Shown here piece after piece: positions 42,023-50,520 of a stretch of 64,000 nucleotides of DNA. The position numbers and the translations under genes were made by a program. The stretch covers positions 315,117 through 379,116 of the forward strand of contig CACXBF010000001.1 of assembly GCA_902765855.1 (NCBI GenBank), given 5' to 3'. The notes under the pieces are model-generated. The model had not been told where the DNA came from. It ran no database searches and worked only from the letters and a program-made list of their open reading frames with translations. Positions within the stretch are counted from its first letter, which is position 1, and every line of letters begins with the position of its first letter. This DNA comes from an uncultured Ruminococcus sp. (GTDB taxonomy: Bacteria > Bacillota > Clostridia > Oscillospirales > Acutalibacteraceae).

Positions 42023-42367
42023 ATGAATCATGATGAAATAGTTTCAGGTCTTATTTTGGAGTTAAGACGAGGAACATTGATACTTTTGGTTCTTAGCCAG
42101 CTAAAAGAACCAATGTATGGATATAACCTTGTCAAAAAACTTCAGGATAATGATATACCTATTGAAGCAAATACACTTTATCCTTTAATGAGGCGTCTTG
42201 AATCTCAAGGTCTGTTAAAAAGTGAGTGGGAAACAAGTGAGGCAAAACCAAGAAAATACTATAAGATAACTGATGATGGCTTGATTGTACTTGAGAGAGT
42301 AGTTAATCATTGGAATAACTTTTCAAAAAATGTTAATAGATTATTGGAGGATAACAATGAAAAATGA
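42023..42367 (+). CDS. PadR-family transcriptional regulator
   Basis: The 114-residue protein is a short PadR (subfamily 2) winged-helix regulator. It has LRRGTLILLVLSQLKEPMYG (about 12-31), the wing-helix segment ANTLYPLMRRLESQGLLKSEW and KPRKYYKITDDG. Such regulators repress a neighbouring transporter or membrane-protein gene and often themselves. The ATG at 42023 has GAGGTGA upstream. The next gene starts inside its last codons (11-nt overlap), so the two form a regulator-membrane protein pair. Confidence 0.92.
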   Translation: MNHDEIVSGLILELRRGTLILLVLSQLKEPMYGYNLVKKLQDNDIPIEANTLYPLMRRLESQGLLKSEWETSEAKPRKYYKITDDGLIVLERVVNHWNNFSKNVNRLLEDNNEK

Positions 42368-43361
42368 TTTGATTGAAAGATATATCTATGCAGTTACTAA
42401 AAGATTGCCGCAAAAGGTTAGAAAGGATATTTCTAATGAGCTTAGAACATTGATTGACGATATGTTGGCGGAACGCTGTGGCGAGCTTGTTCCTGAAGAA
42501 AAGGATATAAGAGTTGTACTTACAGAGCTTGGAACTCCCGAAGAACTCTATGAAAAATATAATCCTGACAATAAAAAATGTCTGATAGGCTCTCCGTATT
42601 ACTCTACTTATAAATATGTACTTAAAATCGTTATGATTTGTACTATTTTTGGTGTTATTCTTGCTAATATAATTTCGGGAATTCTTGATTTTTCAAAAAG
42701 CAATAGTATAGAAAATGTAGTATCATCGTCTGCGAATTTTATTGCGTCTTTAATTACAAATTTAATTATAAGTGTTGGAGCAGCATTTGGTTTTGTAACA
42801 GCACTTTTCGCATTTTTTTACCATAAGGATATTAAAATTGATACAACAAGCAATCTGGATAGCTTACCTTCTGTTCCTGAGAAAAATGAAAAAATATCAA
42901 AAGTAGACTCAATTATTAGTATTGGATTATCAGTGATATTTTTAATTGTATTTCTTACTGCACCGCAGATTTTCTGTGTTGTTATGTATAATGAATTTAT
43001 TCCGATTTTTAATTTTGAAACAATCAGGCAAACTTGGTATATAATTGTGATGTTCAGTGTTGTCGGAATTATAAGAGATGTAGTTAGGCTGATAGAAGGA
43101 AGATACAGCAAAAAGGTTATGATAACAACTGTAGCAGCGAATATTATTTCAGGTTTTCTGTCGCTCTGGTGGCTTATGAATGACAGAATTATGAATCCTA
43201 AATTTGCGGATAATATTTCTAAAATATTTAATAACGAGAGTACATTTATAATTAATATTTTTAGCAACTTCCAATATTTCTTTTTAGGTCTTATAATTTT
43301 CGCATTGCTCTTAGATATATTAGTTACAGTATTTAAATATTTGAAAAACAAGGAAAAATAA
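42357..43361 (+). CDS. Membrane protein with N-terminal HAAS-like domain, partner of PadR
   Basis: The 334-residue protein has an N-terminal helical domain (about 1-70, with IYAVTKRLPQKVRKDISNEL and LGTPEELYEKYNP). This is typical of HAAS/DUF1700-type modules that are nearly always encoded next to PadR regulators. It continues with about six to seven membrane helices (from about 85). The function is unknown, and PadR-HAAS pairs are thought to sense membrane or envelope stress. The ATG at 42357 has GGAGG 8 nt upstream and lies within the padR coding end. Translational coupling is likely. Confidence 0.8.
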   Translation: MKNDLIERYIYAVTKRLPQKVRKDISNELRTLIDDMLAERCGELVPEEKDIRVVLTELGTPEELYEKYNPDNKKCLIGSPYYSTYKYVLKIVMICTIFGVILANIISGILDFSKSNSIENVVSSSANFIASLITNLIISVGAAFGFVTALFAFFYHKDIKIDTTSNLDSLPSVPEKNEKISKVDSIISIGLSVIFLIVFLTAPQIFCVVMYNEFIPIFNFETIRQTWYIIVMFSVVGIIRDVVRLIEGRYSKKVMITTVAANIISGFLSLWWLMNDRIMNPKFADNISKIFNNESTFIINIFSNFQYFFLGLIIFALLLDILVTVFKYLKNKEK

Positions 43362-43363
43362 AA

Positions 43364-43948
43364 ATGACAACAATTTATTTTGTAAGACACGCACAGCCGG
43401 AATACTCTTGGAAGGACGACAAAACCAGACCTCTCACAGGTGAGGGAATTGCCGATAGTGAAAGGGTTTATGGAGTCTTGAAAGATATTAAGCTAACCTA
43501 TGCGGTATCAAGTCCGTATAAAAGAAGTATTGATACAATCAAGCATTGTGCGGAAAGCCATGGATTGAGGATTGATACAGACGAACGCTTTAGGGAGCGT
43601 GAAAAAGGTTTTAATGGCAATAATTTCGGAATGTTCCAAAAGAGATGGAAAGATTTTGACTACCATGAGGAAGGAGGAGAGTCGCTTAGGAATGTTCAGG
43701 AAAGAAACATTTCGGCTTTATTTGAGATTTTAGACAATCACCCAAATGATAAGATAATTCTTGGTACACATGGAACGGCTTTAAGTACGATTTTGAATTA
43801 TTTTGACCATAGCTATAATTGTGATAGTTTTTTGAGAATGATTGACTTTATGCCATACATTATAAAATTAGACTTTAATGGCATAGAGTGTGTCGGAAAA
43901 GAAGAAATACTTATTGTAAAAAAGGAATTTAAGGGAAGTAAGAAATAA
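43364..43948 (+). CDS. Histidine phosphatase family protein
   Basis: The 194-residue protein has the phosphoglycerate-mutase-like fold. YFVRHAQPEY (about 4-13) carries the catalytic His of the RH motif, SSPYKRSIDT lies near 48, EREKGF near 83 holds the acid residue, and GTHGTALS near 133 the second His. Substrates of this group vary widely (phosphoglycerate, cobalamin precursors, phospho-sugars). It starts 2 nt after the membrane protein gene and ends at a strong terminator, so it belongs to the PadR operon. Confidence 0.88.
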   Translation: MTTIYFVRHAQPEYSWKDDKTRPLTGEGIADSERVYGVLKDIKLTYAVSSPYKRSIDTIKHCAESHGLRIDTDERFREREKGFNGNNFGMFQKRWKDFDYHEEGGESLRNVQERNISALFEILDNHPNDKIILGTHGTALSTILNYFDHSYNCDSFLRMIDFMPYIIKLDFNGIECVGKEEILIVKKEFKGSKK

Positions 43949-43950
43949 TA

Positions 43951-43992
43951 AAAAGCACTTTGAACTAAATTATTTAGCTCAAAGTGCTTTAT
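43951..43992 (+). terminator. Terminator of the PadR operon
   Basis: A long stem (43951-43969 with 43971-43989) AAAGCACTTTGAnCTAAAT is followed by T's. Its two arms match almost completely. Confidence 0.88.
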
Positions 43993-44029
43993 TATTGATT
44001 AAAAAACTATCAAGTTAAAAGTTATAATA

Positions 44030-44222
44030 AACATTTATTTTTAAGGGAACTCTCTGCGAGATTTTCCTACGAAAAATATTCCGTTGGAATTTTTTTATCC
44101 TCCTGTGCTTTGAGGAATATAAAGTATTTCGCCATCTGTGGACAGCAACCAAGGGTTCTGTCTTTGGGAACTGCAAGCTTTTGAAAAAGATTGAGCAAAA
44201 CTTTTAAGTTTTATCAAACCTA
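44030..44222. repeat. Dispersed intergenic repeat, copy C
   Basis: This segment of about 190 bp between converging genes aligns along its whole length with the left half of copy A (18286-18470): CTGCGAGATTTTCCTACGAA, CCTCCTGTGCTTTGAGGAA, GGGAACTGCAAGCTTTTGAA and the AAACTTTTAAGTTTT end. The copies differ by many substitutions, so the family is old. Confidence 0.7.
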
Positions 44223-44227
44223 TGTTA

Positions 44228-44728
44228 TTATGCACCAAAAAGATTTTTTACTAAAGCAATTCCTGCATCTGTGACAGTAATGACTATCCAAACAACAATT
44301 ATAAACAAAACTATTGAGGCTAACTTTACCCAAAAACGCTTTCTTGGACTCATATCTTGGTCTGAATCATCAATTTTTATATCATCTGGAACGGTTATGG
44401 TGTTATCCTCCGGTTTCATTGCACCTATTCCTATCAAAACATCACAAGCGTGGTTATATGCGGCAAGAGGCACAATAATATTATTTTCGCCGAGGTCACC
44501 CTCGTTAAGAATTTTCATATTTACATTGCCCTCAGCTTCTTTAATTACGCAAGGGATACTCTCACTTTCTAAGGCGGATTTTATACGTTCAAGTTCAAAT
44601 CCGCCTGTTGTTATGATACAGACGGGGGATTCGCCGGCAGGATTTTCAATAAGGGTTTTACCACATTTTTGGCATTTATCATTTTGAGTGTCAAATATTT
44701 TTTTGCAGCGTGAACAATATTTTATCAT
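44228..44728 (-). CDS. Zinc-ribbon/DUF2007-like membrane-anchored protein
   Basis: The 166-residue protein has a zinc ribbon (YCSRCKKIFDTQNDKCQKCG, residues 4-23). A DUF2007-like signal-transducing domain follows (about 36-100, GGFELERIKSALESESIPCV and ENNIIVPLAAYNHA). It ends with one transmembrane helix (about 133-155). This arrangement is common in Firmicutes, and its function is unknown. The ribosome binding site is weak: AAAGGTGG lies about 20 nt upstream of the ATG. It stands alone. Confidence 0.75.
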   Translation of the reverse strand: MIKYCSRCKKIFDTQNDKCQKCGKTLIENPAGESPVCIITTGGFELERIKSALESESIPCVIKEAEGNVNMKILNEGDLGENNIIVPLAAYNHACDVLIGIGAMKPEDNTITVPDDIKIDDSDQDMSPRKRFWVKLASIVLFIIVVWIVITVTDAGIALVKNLFGA

Positions 44729-44926
44729 AAATTTAAGGACACAGTTGCCCTAAACCACCTTTCAATAGTATTAAAGCTAATAAAAATATTATAGTCTATT
44801 GCACTATACTTGTCAAATTAACTCGAATGTGCCTTAAAATACTATGAATTTGCACAAAACGAGGTGTGTAACTTTAGCAAAAATAACACAAAAGTTGAGT
44901 TTGAAGCAAAAACTTCGGAAATTTTA

Positions 44927-44955
44927 TTGCAAAGTTGTAAGAATTGTGGTATATT
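44927..44955 (+). promoter_or_regulatory. Promoter of the starch-binding protein gene
   Basis: TTGCAA (44927-44932), 17-nt spacer, TATATT (44950-44955). The untranslated leader is about 80 nt. The rest of the 314-bp gap (44729-44926) holds no gene or clear structure. Confidence 0.65.
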
Positions 44956-45042
44956 TAACCTAAATTGAAATTGTGTTTATCATTGGGTAAACAATAATTC
45001 CAATAAATAAAATTTTCTAATATTAATTAGGAGGAAATTACA

Positions 45043-46173
45043 ATGAATAAGAAAGCTTTAAGTATTCTTCTTGCAGGCGCAACAGCAGCTTCTGTAGTTG
45101 TTGCTTCAGCAGCTTCAGCATCAGCTGTTTATGAAGATTTTCAGCTAGAGGGTGCTACATACGGCGTTATCGGCGATTTCAATAGCTGGGGCGGTGATGT
45201 AGCTCTTACAGATGAGGACGGAGACGGTCTCTACACAGCGACTGTATCAGTTCCTGCTGAGGGTTCTTCTTATAAGGTTCGTGCAAACGGCGGTTGGGAT
45301 TACAGTTGGGGTGCAACCAATGCAGACGGCGTTACAGCTAACAGCCAGGATAACTGCAAGTTTGACGAATCAGTTTATGGCAAAGATGTAACTGTTTACT
45401 TTGATACTCGTACAGGTAAGAGCGGTGTTGATACATGGTATGTTGGCACAGAAGAGCCAGCAGCTCCTACACCTTCAGAGTCTTCACAAGAGTCTTCACA
45501 GGAATCTTCAGAGGAATCTTCAACTCCTGAAGTTCCAGCAGGTAAGTATGCAGAAGCTTATAAGAAAGCATCTGAGCAGCTTGGTGAAGAGAACCTCTCT
45601 AAGTACTATTTCTTCGATAACAGCGAATCAAAGTGGGCTAAGGTTGGTGCTTACTGGTGGACTCCTGCTGAGAACGCAACATGGCCAGGACAGGAAGCTA
45701 TCCAAATCGAGGGTACAGATGTTTGGGCTATTGAGTATAATGCTGAAACAACAAAGATTATCTTCAACAACCTCGTTTCTGACGATGAGTATACAGTAGA
45801 TAATCCAAAGATTCAGACAAGCGATGTTAAGGTTGACGCTACAGCAAATGCTGGTAATATCTACATTCCAGATGTATCATCTGCAGATGCTAAGGAAGAT
45901 GGCGCTGCTGTTACATATAAGGAAGGTAACTGGGTAGTATTCGATGCTTCTGGCGAGCCTTCAGTTGTACCAGAGCCAAGTGAAGAAGAATCAAGCAATT
46001 CTGCTTCAGCAGATGATTCCAAGACTCCTTCAACTCCTTCAAACGATGGTAAGGACGGTAAGAAGGGCGTAGAGACAGGTGATTCTGCAACACCTATCGC
46101 TCTTGCAGCAGTATTTGCAGCAGCAGCTCTTACAGCAGTTGTTCTTACAAAGAAGAAGGTTTCTTCTAAGTAA
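45043..46173 (+). CDS. Secreted, membrane-anchored starch-binding protein (X25 + CBM26-like)
   Basis: The 376-residue protein has a signal peptide (to about 30). A pullulanase-associated E-set/X25-like domain follows (YGVIGDFNSWGGDVALTDED to about 125), then a Ser/Glu-rich linker (135-170) and a CBM26-type starch-binding module (YFFDNSESKWAKVGAYWW to about 295), with the aromatic residues expected to stack on glucose units. A Ser/Pro/Asp linker leads to a C-terminal anchor: VETGDSATP, a hydrophobic helix and a Lys-rich end. The TGD before the helix resembles sortase-type signals of Ruminococcus relatives but is not LPxTG. No catalytic domain is present, so it likely helps cells adhere to starch. 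Start: ATG with TAGGAGG upstream. Codon use suggests strong expression. Confidence 0.87.
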   Translation: MNKKALSILLAGATAASVVVASAASASAVYEDFQLEGATYGVIGDFNSWGGDVALTDEDGDGLYTATVSVPAEGSSYKVRANGGWDYSWGATNADGVTANSQDNCKFDESVYGKDVTVYFDTRTGKSGVDTWYVGTEEPAAPTPSESSQESSQESSEESSTPEVPAGKYAEAYKKASEQLGEENLSKYYFFDNSESKWAKVGAYWWTPAENATWPGQEAIQIEGTDVWAIEYNAETTKIIFNNLVSDDEYTVDNPKIQTSDVKVDATANAGNIYIPDVSSADAKEDGAAVTYKEGNWVVFDASGEPSVVPEPSEEESSNSASADDSKTPSTPSNDGKDGKKGVETGDSATPIALAAVFAAAALTAVVLTKKKVSSK

Positions 46174-46197
46174 TTTATAAATCAAATATAATTTGGA

Positions 46198-46225
46198 CCT
46201 CCGCCGTAAAAAGCGGAGGCTTTTT
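46198..46225 (+). terminator. Terminator of the starch-binding protein gene
   Basis: The stem CCTCCGC/GCGGAGG (46198-46204 with 46213-46219) is followed by a T run. Confidence 0.9.
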
Positions 46226-46234
46226 GTTTATGTA

Positions 46235-46255
46235 GGGACGGATTTATTCCGTCCC
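46235..46255 (-). terminator. Hairpin after enolase
   Basis: The stem GGGACGGA/TCCGTCCC (46235-46242 with 46248-46255) lies 17 nt after the eno stop. On the minus strand no T run follows directly, so it may be only a partial terminator. Confidence 0.55.
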
Positions 46256-46271
46256 TTTAGATTATGAAGTT

Positions 46272-47552
<1,281 letters not shown>

Positions 47553-47601
47553 TTAGATTATTTTGAGTAAATTCGGGAAAAATATTCATAAGCAGAGAAA
47601 A

Positions 47602-47775
47602 TTAAAATAAAAATCCTTTTTGTTCTTCTTGTCTTGCAATAGCCTGCATTTCTGAAAAGCTTCTTGCGTCCTCCATTTCAATTTTTTGCTTTATACTTTC
47701 TGGTAATGAACAAAAATATTCATAGCTTGAAAGGTCAGCGTCAAGTAAATCACTAAGACAAAGATATTCAGCCAA
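47602..47775 (-). CDS. Small acidic protein of unknown function
   Basis: The 57-residue soluble protein (LAEYLCLSDLLDADLSSYEY at the N-terminus) is mostly helical, with no recognised domain. Reality is supported by AGGAGGTGAA 8 nt before the TTG at 47775. The in-frame GTG at 47784 lies in that site. It is upstream of eno in the same direction, with 70 nt between, and could share its transcript. Confidence 0.55.
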   Translation of the reverse strand: MAEYLCLSDLLDADLSSYEYFCSLPESIKQKIEMEDARSFSEMQAIARQEEQKGFLF

Positions 47776-47924
47776 GAAATTCACCTCCTGAAATTATTAT
47801 TAGCTGTTTATTTTATATAAATATAGGTAATAGCTACCGTAAATTAAGGAGATTGTTTAAAATTGAGCTTTGAATAATTTTTTGTATAAAGCAAGATGTT
47901 TTGGTTAAGATAATTGAGGACGAC

Positions 47925-47970
47925 AAAAGCTGGCCGAAAAAATCGGTTCGGGCAGTCGTTATAAACTTAT
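47925..47970 (+). promoter_or_regulatory. Structured leader before the DUF1540 gene
   Basis: ACGAC pairs with GTCGT at the base, and CCGA with TCGG around AAAAA in the middle. No T run follows. It is a compact RNA structure 20 nt before the ribosome binding site. I do not recognise it as a known riboswitch. Confidence 0.35.
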
Positions 47971-47989
47971 AATTTAAGGAGAATTAAAA

Positions 47990-48166
47990 ATGGATTGTAA
48001 TTGTCAGCCAAACAAATGTATTGAATGTACAGTAACACAATGTTCAAATCACTGCGAATCAGCTAACTATTGTTCTCTTGATACTATTAAGGTAGGTACT
48101 CACGAGAATAATCCAACAGTTAAGCAATGTACAGACTGTCTTTCATTTGAGCCAAAGCATATGTAA
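47990..48166 (+). CDS. DUF1540 cysteine-rich small protein
   Basis: This 58-residue protein, too short for usual gene calling, has nine cysteines. It carries CTVTQCSNHCESANYCSLDT and VGTHENNPT then CTDCLSF, the DUF1540 pattern (C-x4-C...YC-x5-I-x-VGTHE). Such proteins probably bind a metal such as zinc or iron, are frequent in Clostridia and have no known role. Start: ATG with AAGGAG 8 nt upstream. A strong terminator follows. Confidence 0.9.
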   Translation: MDCNCQPNKCIECTVTQCSNHCESANYCSLDTIKVGTHENNPTVKQCTDCLSFEPKHM

Positions 48167-48188
48167 TCTAAGCTAAAAAGCTAAAAGC

Positions 48189-48233
48189 AAAACGCAGTAA
48201 AGCCAAACGAAAATTGACTTTACTGCGTTTTTT
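48189..48233 (+). terminator. Terminator of the DUF1540 gene
   Basis: A 14-bp stem (48189-48202 with 48218-48231) is followed by T's. Confidence 0.9.
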
Positions 48234-48235
48234 GT

Positions 48236-48480
48236 TGATTTAAAGAATTTTGCCGTCTGCGGAGAATGACAATGGCGTTGCTCTTGTTCTATGAGCTTTT
48301 GAAAAGGCTTGAGCGAAACTTTTATCTGTCTTAGATAAGTGCGTCAGCTAAGCGGTAGTTTCTTCGACCGCGTCAATAATTTTCCCTAATTCACTACGAG
48401 CGAGACTTGTCGAGCGATTCCGCGTCTTGGGAGCGGCGGCTCGCCGCAAAAGGCTTGAGCGAAACTTTTGAGTGTCTTAA
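48236..48480. repeat. Dispersed intergenic repeat, copy D
   Basis: This GC-richer segment lies between converging genes and reaches the stop codon of ade. Its centre and right part match the right half of copy A: GGTAGTTTC, TCGACCGCGTCAATAA, GAGCGAGACTTG and GAGCGATTCCGCGTCTT. Its own end repeats a short block (AAAAGGCTTGAGCGAAACTTTT) twice, at about 48311 and 48448. Confidence 0.68.
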
Positions 48481-50187
48481 TTACATTTCAAATATTCCCA
48501 TATCGGTTATTCTTATTTCAGGAATCACTGGTAGTGCCATAAATGAAAGTGTTATAAATGGGTCTATATTTTTGTTTACACCTAAATTTCTTGCGGCGGA
48601 TATAGTTTTATCAAGCTGTGAAATAAATTCATCTGTTGGAAGTACACTCATCAATCCGCCGAAAATAAGTGGTAGTGATTCGATAACTTCTCCATTGCTT
48701 ACAACGGTATATCCGCCTTTAATATGCTTTAGTTCCTCTACTGCAAGAAGCATATCACTGTCATTATCTCCGACAACGATTATATTATGTGAATCGTGTC
48801 CAACGGTTGTGGCAACTGCACCATTTTTTAAACCATAGCCTTTTATAAGACCTATTCCCATATTGCCTGTTGCGTGATGACGCTCTATTACTGCAATTTT
48901 CAGAAGCTCTTTTTTTGCAAGAGCTTTTTGTGCATCAGCATAGGTGTATTCAAGCTTTTTAGTGATAATCTGATTGTCAATAATTCCTATTATAGAATAT
49001 TTATCATTTTTAGGAAGTTCAAAATTTGAAATTTTAATAGGCGCATAATTTACAGAATTGAGTAGATATTCAGGACAACTCAACTTTTGCTCGAAGTTCA
49101 AATTTTTAAACGGAATACCGTCTTTATAAATTTCCGATATGCTGACATTTTCCATATCATCAAGTATAACTAAATCTGCTTTATATGATGGTGCAACTGC
49201 ACCTATATGCTTTAAGCCATAAATTTTTGCGGCATTTATAGTTGCCATTTTGTATGCGTTGATAGGGGAAAGTCCAAGTGCGATAGCTTTCTTTATATTA
49301 CAGCGTATAGTACCCTCTTTGCAAACATCGCTTAGGTGTTTATCGTCTGTACAGAAAGCCATATTATTTGTATCTATTGAATTATCAACGACACCACGAA
49401 TTATATCTTCAAGATTTTTTGCGGCAGAACCTTCTCTTACAAGAACGGAAAGTCCAAGGCTAAGCTTTTCTATCGCTTCATCAAATGATGCTGATTCGTG
49501 GTCGGTCATAATTCCTGCAGCTTTATATGCTGAAAGAGGATTGCCTGAAAGCATAGGAGAATGTCCGTCTATTATTTCATTATCAAAGGCATCAAGCTTG
49601 TTCATAACATCTTCAGAACAACCAAGTACACCCGGAACATTCATCATTTCACCAAGTCCGAGAACACGAGGATTATTTTTAAGTTTGATAAGTTCATCAG
49701 CAGTTAAAACTGCACCGGCATGTTCAAACGGTGTTGATGGTACACAGCTTGGCAACATAACAAAATAATTTATAGGTAGATTTTCGGTCATCTCAAGTAT
49801 GCTTTCAAGAGCAGGCATACCACCGACATTTCCTATTTCGTGAGGGTCGGTGATTATAGTTGTTGTGCCGAAACGAACTTCTTCACAAGCATAGACATTT
49901 GGAAGAACCATAGATGATTCAACATGAACATGAGCGTTTATAAATCCAGCAGAAACATATTTTCCCTTAAGATTTACTATCTCGAAATCTTCGGAGCTTG
50001 GATACATCTCAGAATAGTCTCCGATAGCGGCAATATAGCCATCTTTAATGAGAATATCTCCTGAATTTATTTTTTCTGTAAAAACATTTATAATTTTACC
50101 ACCGCGCAGTATGAGGTCCGGCTTGATTTCTCCCATAGCGGTTCTGATAAGTGATTGCCTGATTTGTGAAAATGGCTTTTCTGTCAT
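48481..50187 (-). CDS. ade: Adenine deaminase
   Basis: The 568-residue amidohydrolase converts adenine to hypoxanthine and ammonia in purine salvage. It has NAHVHVESSMVLP (about 83-95) with the first metal-binding histidines, TDPHEIGNVGG near 117, DGHSPMLSG near 198, a CTDDKH near 278 and the Ade-specific C-terminal domain (HHATGNMGIGLIKGYGL, about 435-451). Length and motif order fit the AdeC/YerA type. Start: ATG with AAAGGAAG upstream. No purine riboswitch is visible in the upstream region. Confidence 0.95.
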   Translation of the reverse strand: MTEKPFSQIRQSLIRTAMGEIKPDLILRGGKIINVFTEKINSGDILIKDGYIAAIGDYSEMYPSSEDFEIVNLKGKYVSAGFINAHVHVESSMVLPNVYACEEVRFGTTTIITDPHEIGNVGGMPALESILEMTENLPINYFVMLPSCVPSTPFEHAGAVLTADELIKLKNNPRVLGLGEMMNVPGVLGCSEDVMNKLDAFDNEIIDGHSPMLSGNPLSAYKAAGIMTDHESASFDEAIEKLSLGLSVLVREGSAAKNLEDIIRGVVDNSIDTNNMAFCTDDKHLSDVCKEGTIRCNIKKAIALGLSPINAYKMATINAAKIYGLKHIGAVAPSYKADLVILDDMENVSISEIYKDGIPFKNLNFEQKLSCPEYLLNSVNYAPIKISNFELPKNDKYSIIGIIDNQIITKKLEYTYADAQKALAKKELLKIAVIERHHATGNMGIGLIKGYGLKNGAVATTVGHDSHNIIVVGDNDSDMLLAVEELKHIKGGYTVVSNGEVIESLPLIFGGLMSVLPTDEFISQLDKTISAARNLGVNKNIDPFITLSFMALPVIPEIRITDMGIFEM

Positions 50188-50226
50188 TACGTATACTTCC
50201 TTTTTAGATAAAATACCTTTAAATTT

Positions 50227-50256
50227 ATTATACTATATAGTAACTTATAGCTTCAA
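50227..50256 (-). promoter_or_regulatory. Promoter of ade
   Basis: Minus strand TTGAAG (50256-50251), 18-nt spacer that includes the palindrome TACTATATAGTA, TATAAT (50232-50227). The palindrome overlaps the spacer and could be an operator. Confidence 0.6.
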
Positions 50257-50376
50257 GTATGAAAAAATAATATGTCAAATTTGCCGAAAGTAATTGCATT
50301 ATTATGAATATATTACTATACAAATGTGACATTTATAGGTGAATAATAAAATGTTTACCAAAAATAAAAAAACGGC

Positions 50377-50404
50377 TTGAAATATTGATTTAATATGATA
50401 AAAT
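50377..50404 (+). promoter_or_regulatory. Possible promoter of the pullulanase gene
   Basis: TTGAAA (50377-50382), 16-nt spacer, TAAAAT (50399-50404). The 333-bp intergenic region is otherwise AT-rich without visible genes. Confidence 0.45.
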
Positions 50405-50520
50405 TATATGGTATGGCAAAAGTTTAAGTTTTTAAAAGATGATTTTAGGAAAAGTTGTAAAAAATGTAACTTATCCAAATTTATATTTGCACGCTTTTTG
50501 TGATATTGGGAGGTTCCAGC

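Noticed and set aside
50188-50330. Purine riboswitch before adenine deaminase
   Set aside because: The region lacks the conserved three-way junction sequences. Only a promoter and a short palindrome are seen.
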